Part shown: positions 63,911-64,000 of the stretch, in pieces
Position numbering within the stretch: position 1 is the first letter of the stretch
How the letters are laid out: each line of letters starts with the position of its first letter
Origin: JBCCCJ01 sp039029315
GTDB taxonomy: Bacteria > Bacteroidota > Bacteroidia > J057
Reading direction: 5' to 3'
Length of the DNA stretch: 64,000 bases
NCBI GenBank assembly: GCA_039029315.1
Contig: JBCCGK010000046.1
Span: 19,656 to 83,655, forward strand
The notes under the pieces: model-generated
The model's database searches: none
What the model was told of the DNA's origin: nothing
Seen by the model: the letters and a program-made list of their open reading frames with translations, nothing else
Position numbers and translations under genes: made by a program

Positions 63911-64000
63911 AAAGAAATCTAAAAACAAAGGAAAATAAAAAGTGTACAGTTGTGAATAAATTTTCAATGAGAATTAATCAACATCACCTAAAAACAGCGA

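Larger units (their letters stand above)
63579..64000. other. 422-bp terminal region without a gene
   Basis: It carries the SDR terminator, the repeat arm, a GTACACTTTT/AAAAGTGTAC inverted pair (63767 and 63938), and a hairpin at 63885-63910. It could be the edge of a mobile element that continues outside the window. Confidence 0.45.

Noticed and set aside
1..64000. CRISPR array, prophage or rRNA operon
   Set aside because: No regularly spaced repeats, phage structural genes or rRNA-like sequence were seen.

Overview
The window looks like a chromosomal segment of a heterotrophic member of the Bacteroidota, possibly Saprospiria- or Cytophagia-like (the class is only a guess). The evidence is seven large secreted proteins with type IX secretion (T9SS) C-terminal sorting domains, a periplasm-facing TPR/histidine kinase/receiver/AraC hybrid sensor, LytS/LytTR two-component pairs, a DUF5916 outer-membrane protein, and genes that mostly lack strong Shine-Dalgarno sequences. 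I see no rRNA, tRNA, CRISPR array or prophage.

Layout. 1-1806: 3' part of a subtilisin-like T9SS protease (minus). 1940-2086: a small ORF. 2162-5529: a Leptospira-type citramalate synthase (cimA, minus) divergent from a cytochrome c/copper monooxygenase/T9SS fusion. 5538-10104 (minus): an amidohydrolase, 2,3-diketo-L-gulonate reductase (dlgD) and a MacB/FtsX-type permease. 10140-12343: a Gfo/Idh/MocA oxidoreductase and a secreted FG-GAP protein in a tight operon. 12545-14617: a STAND-type ATPase with a C-terminal HTH, whose stop codon lies in the terminal repeat of a 165-bp MITE-like element. 14928-16850: pyrophosphatase and a LamG T9SS protein. 16933-22833 (minus): a TPR-CHAT protease-like protein and a DUF5916 outer-membrane protein, separated by a second palindromic element. 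23144-32122: one unknown gene, then three T9SS proteins and an SRPBCC protein.

32211-37543 is an accessory patch: DUF1801, a frameshifted Tn3 transposase remnant abutting a truncated and nonsense-mutated AraC gene, a Tat-exported PhoD phosphatase with apparently higher G+C, GrpB, and an unknown 397-aa protein. 37709-49373 is rich in signalling genes: the hybrid sensor, a LytTR regulator whose phosphoacceptor Asp is Asn, a LytS/LytTR pair and a TPR-kinase/NarL pair, interspersed with a GH25 lysozyme, a small membrane protein and an alpha/beta hydrolase. 49535-56586 holds a small secreted protein, a GH13 lipoprotein, a leucine-rich T9SS protein and an alditol-oxidase-like flavoprotein.

56678-63578 carries an S41 peptidase, a TetR regulator, a diheme cytochrome c, an isoquinoline-1-oxidoreductase-like [2Fe-2S]/molybdopterin enzyme pair and a short-chain dehydrogenase. 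Near-identical GTGAGTA-type palindromes lie before tetR, before the cytochrome/oxidoreductase genes and twice before the dehydrogenase. They suggest one TetR-controlled regulon for periplasmic oxidation of an unknown compound. This is the most coherent candidate system in the window. The final 420 bases carry a terminator, one arm of the 19.9-kb palindromic repeat and a strong hairpin, with no gene seen.
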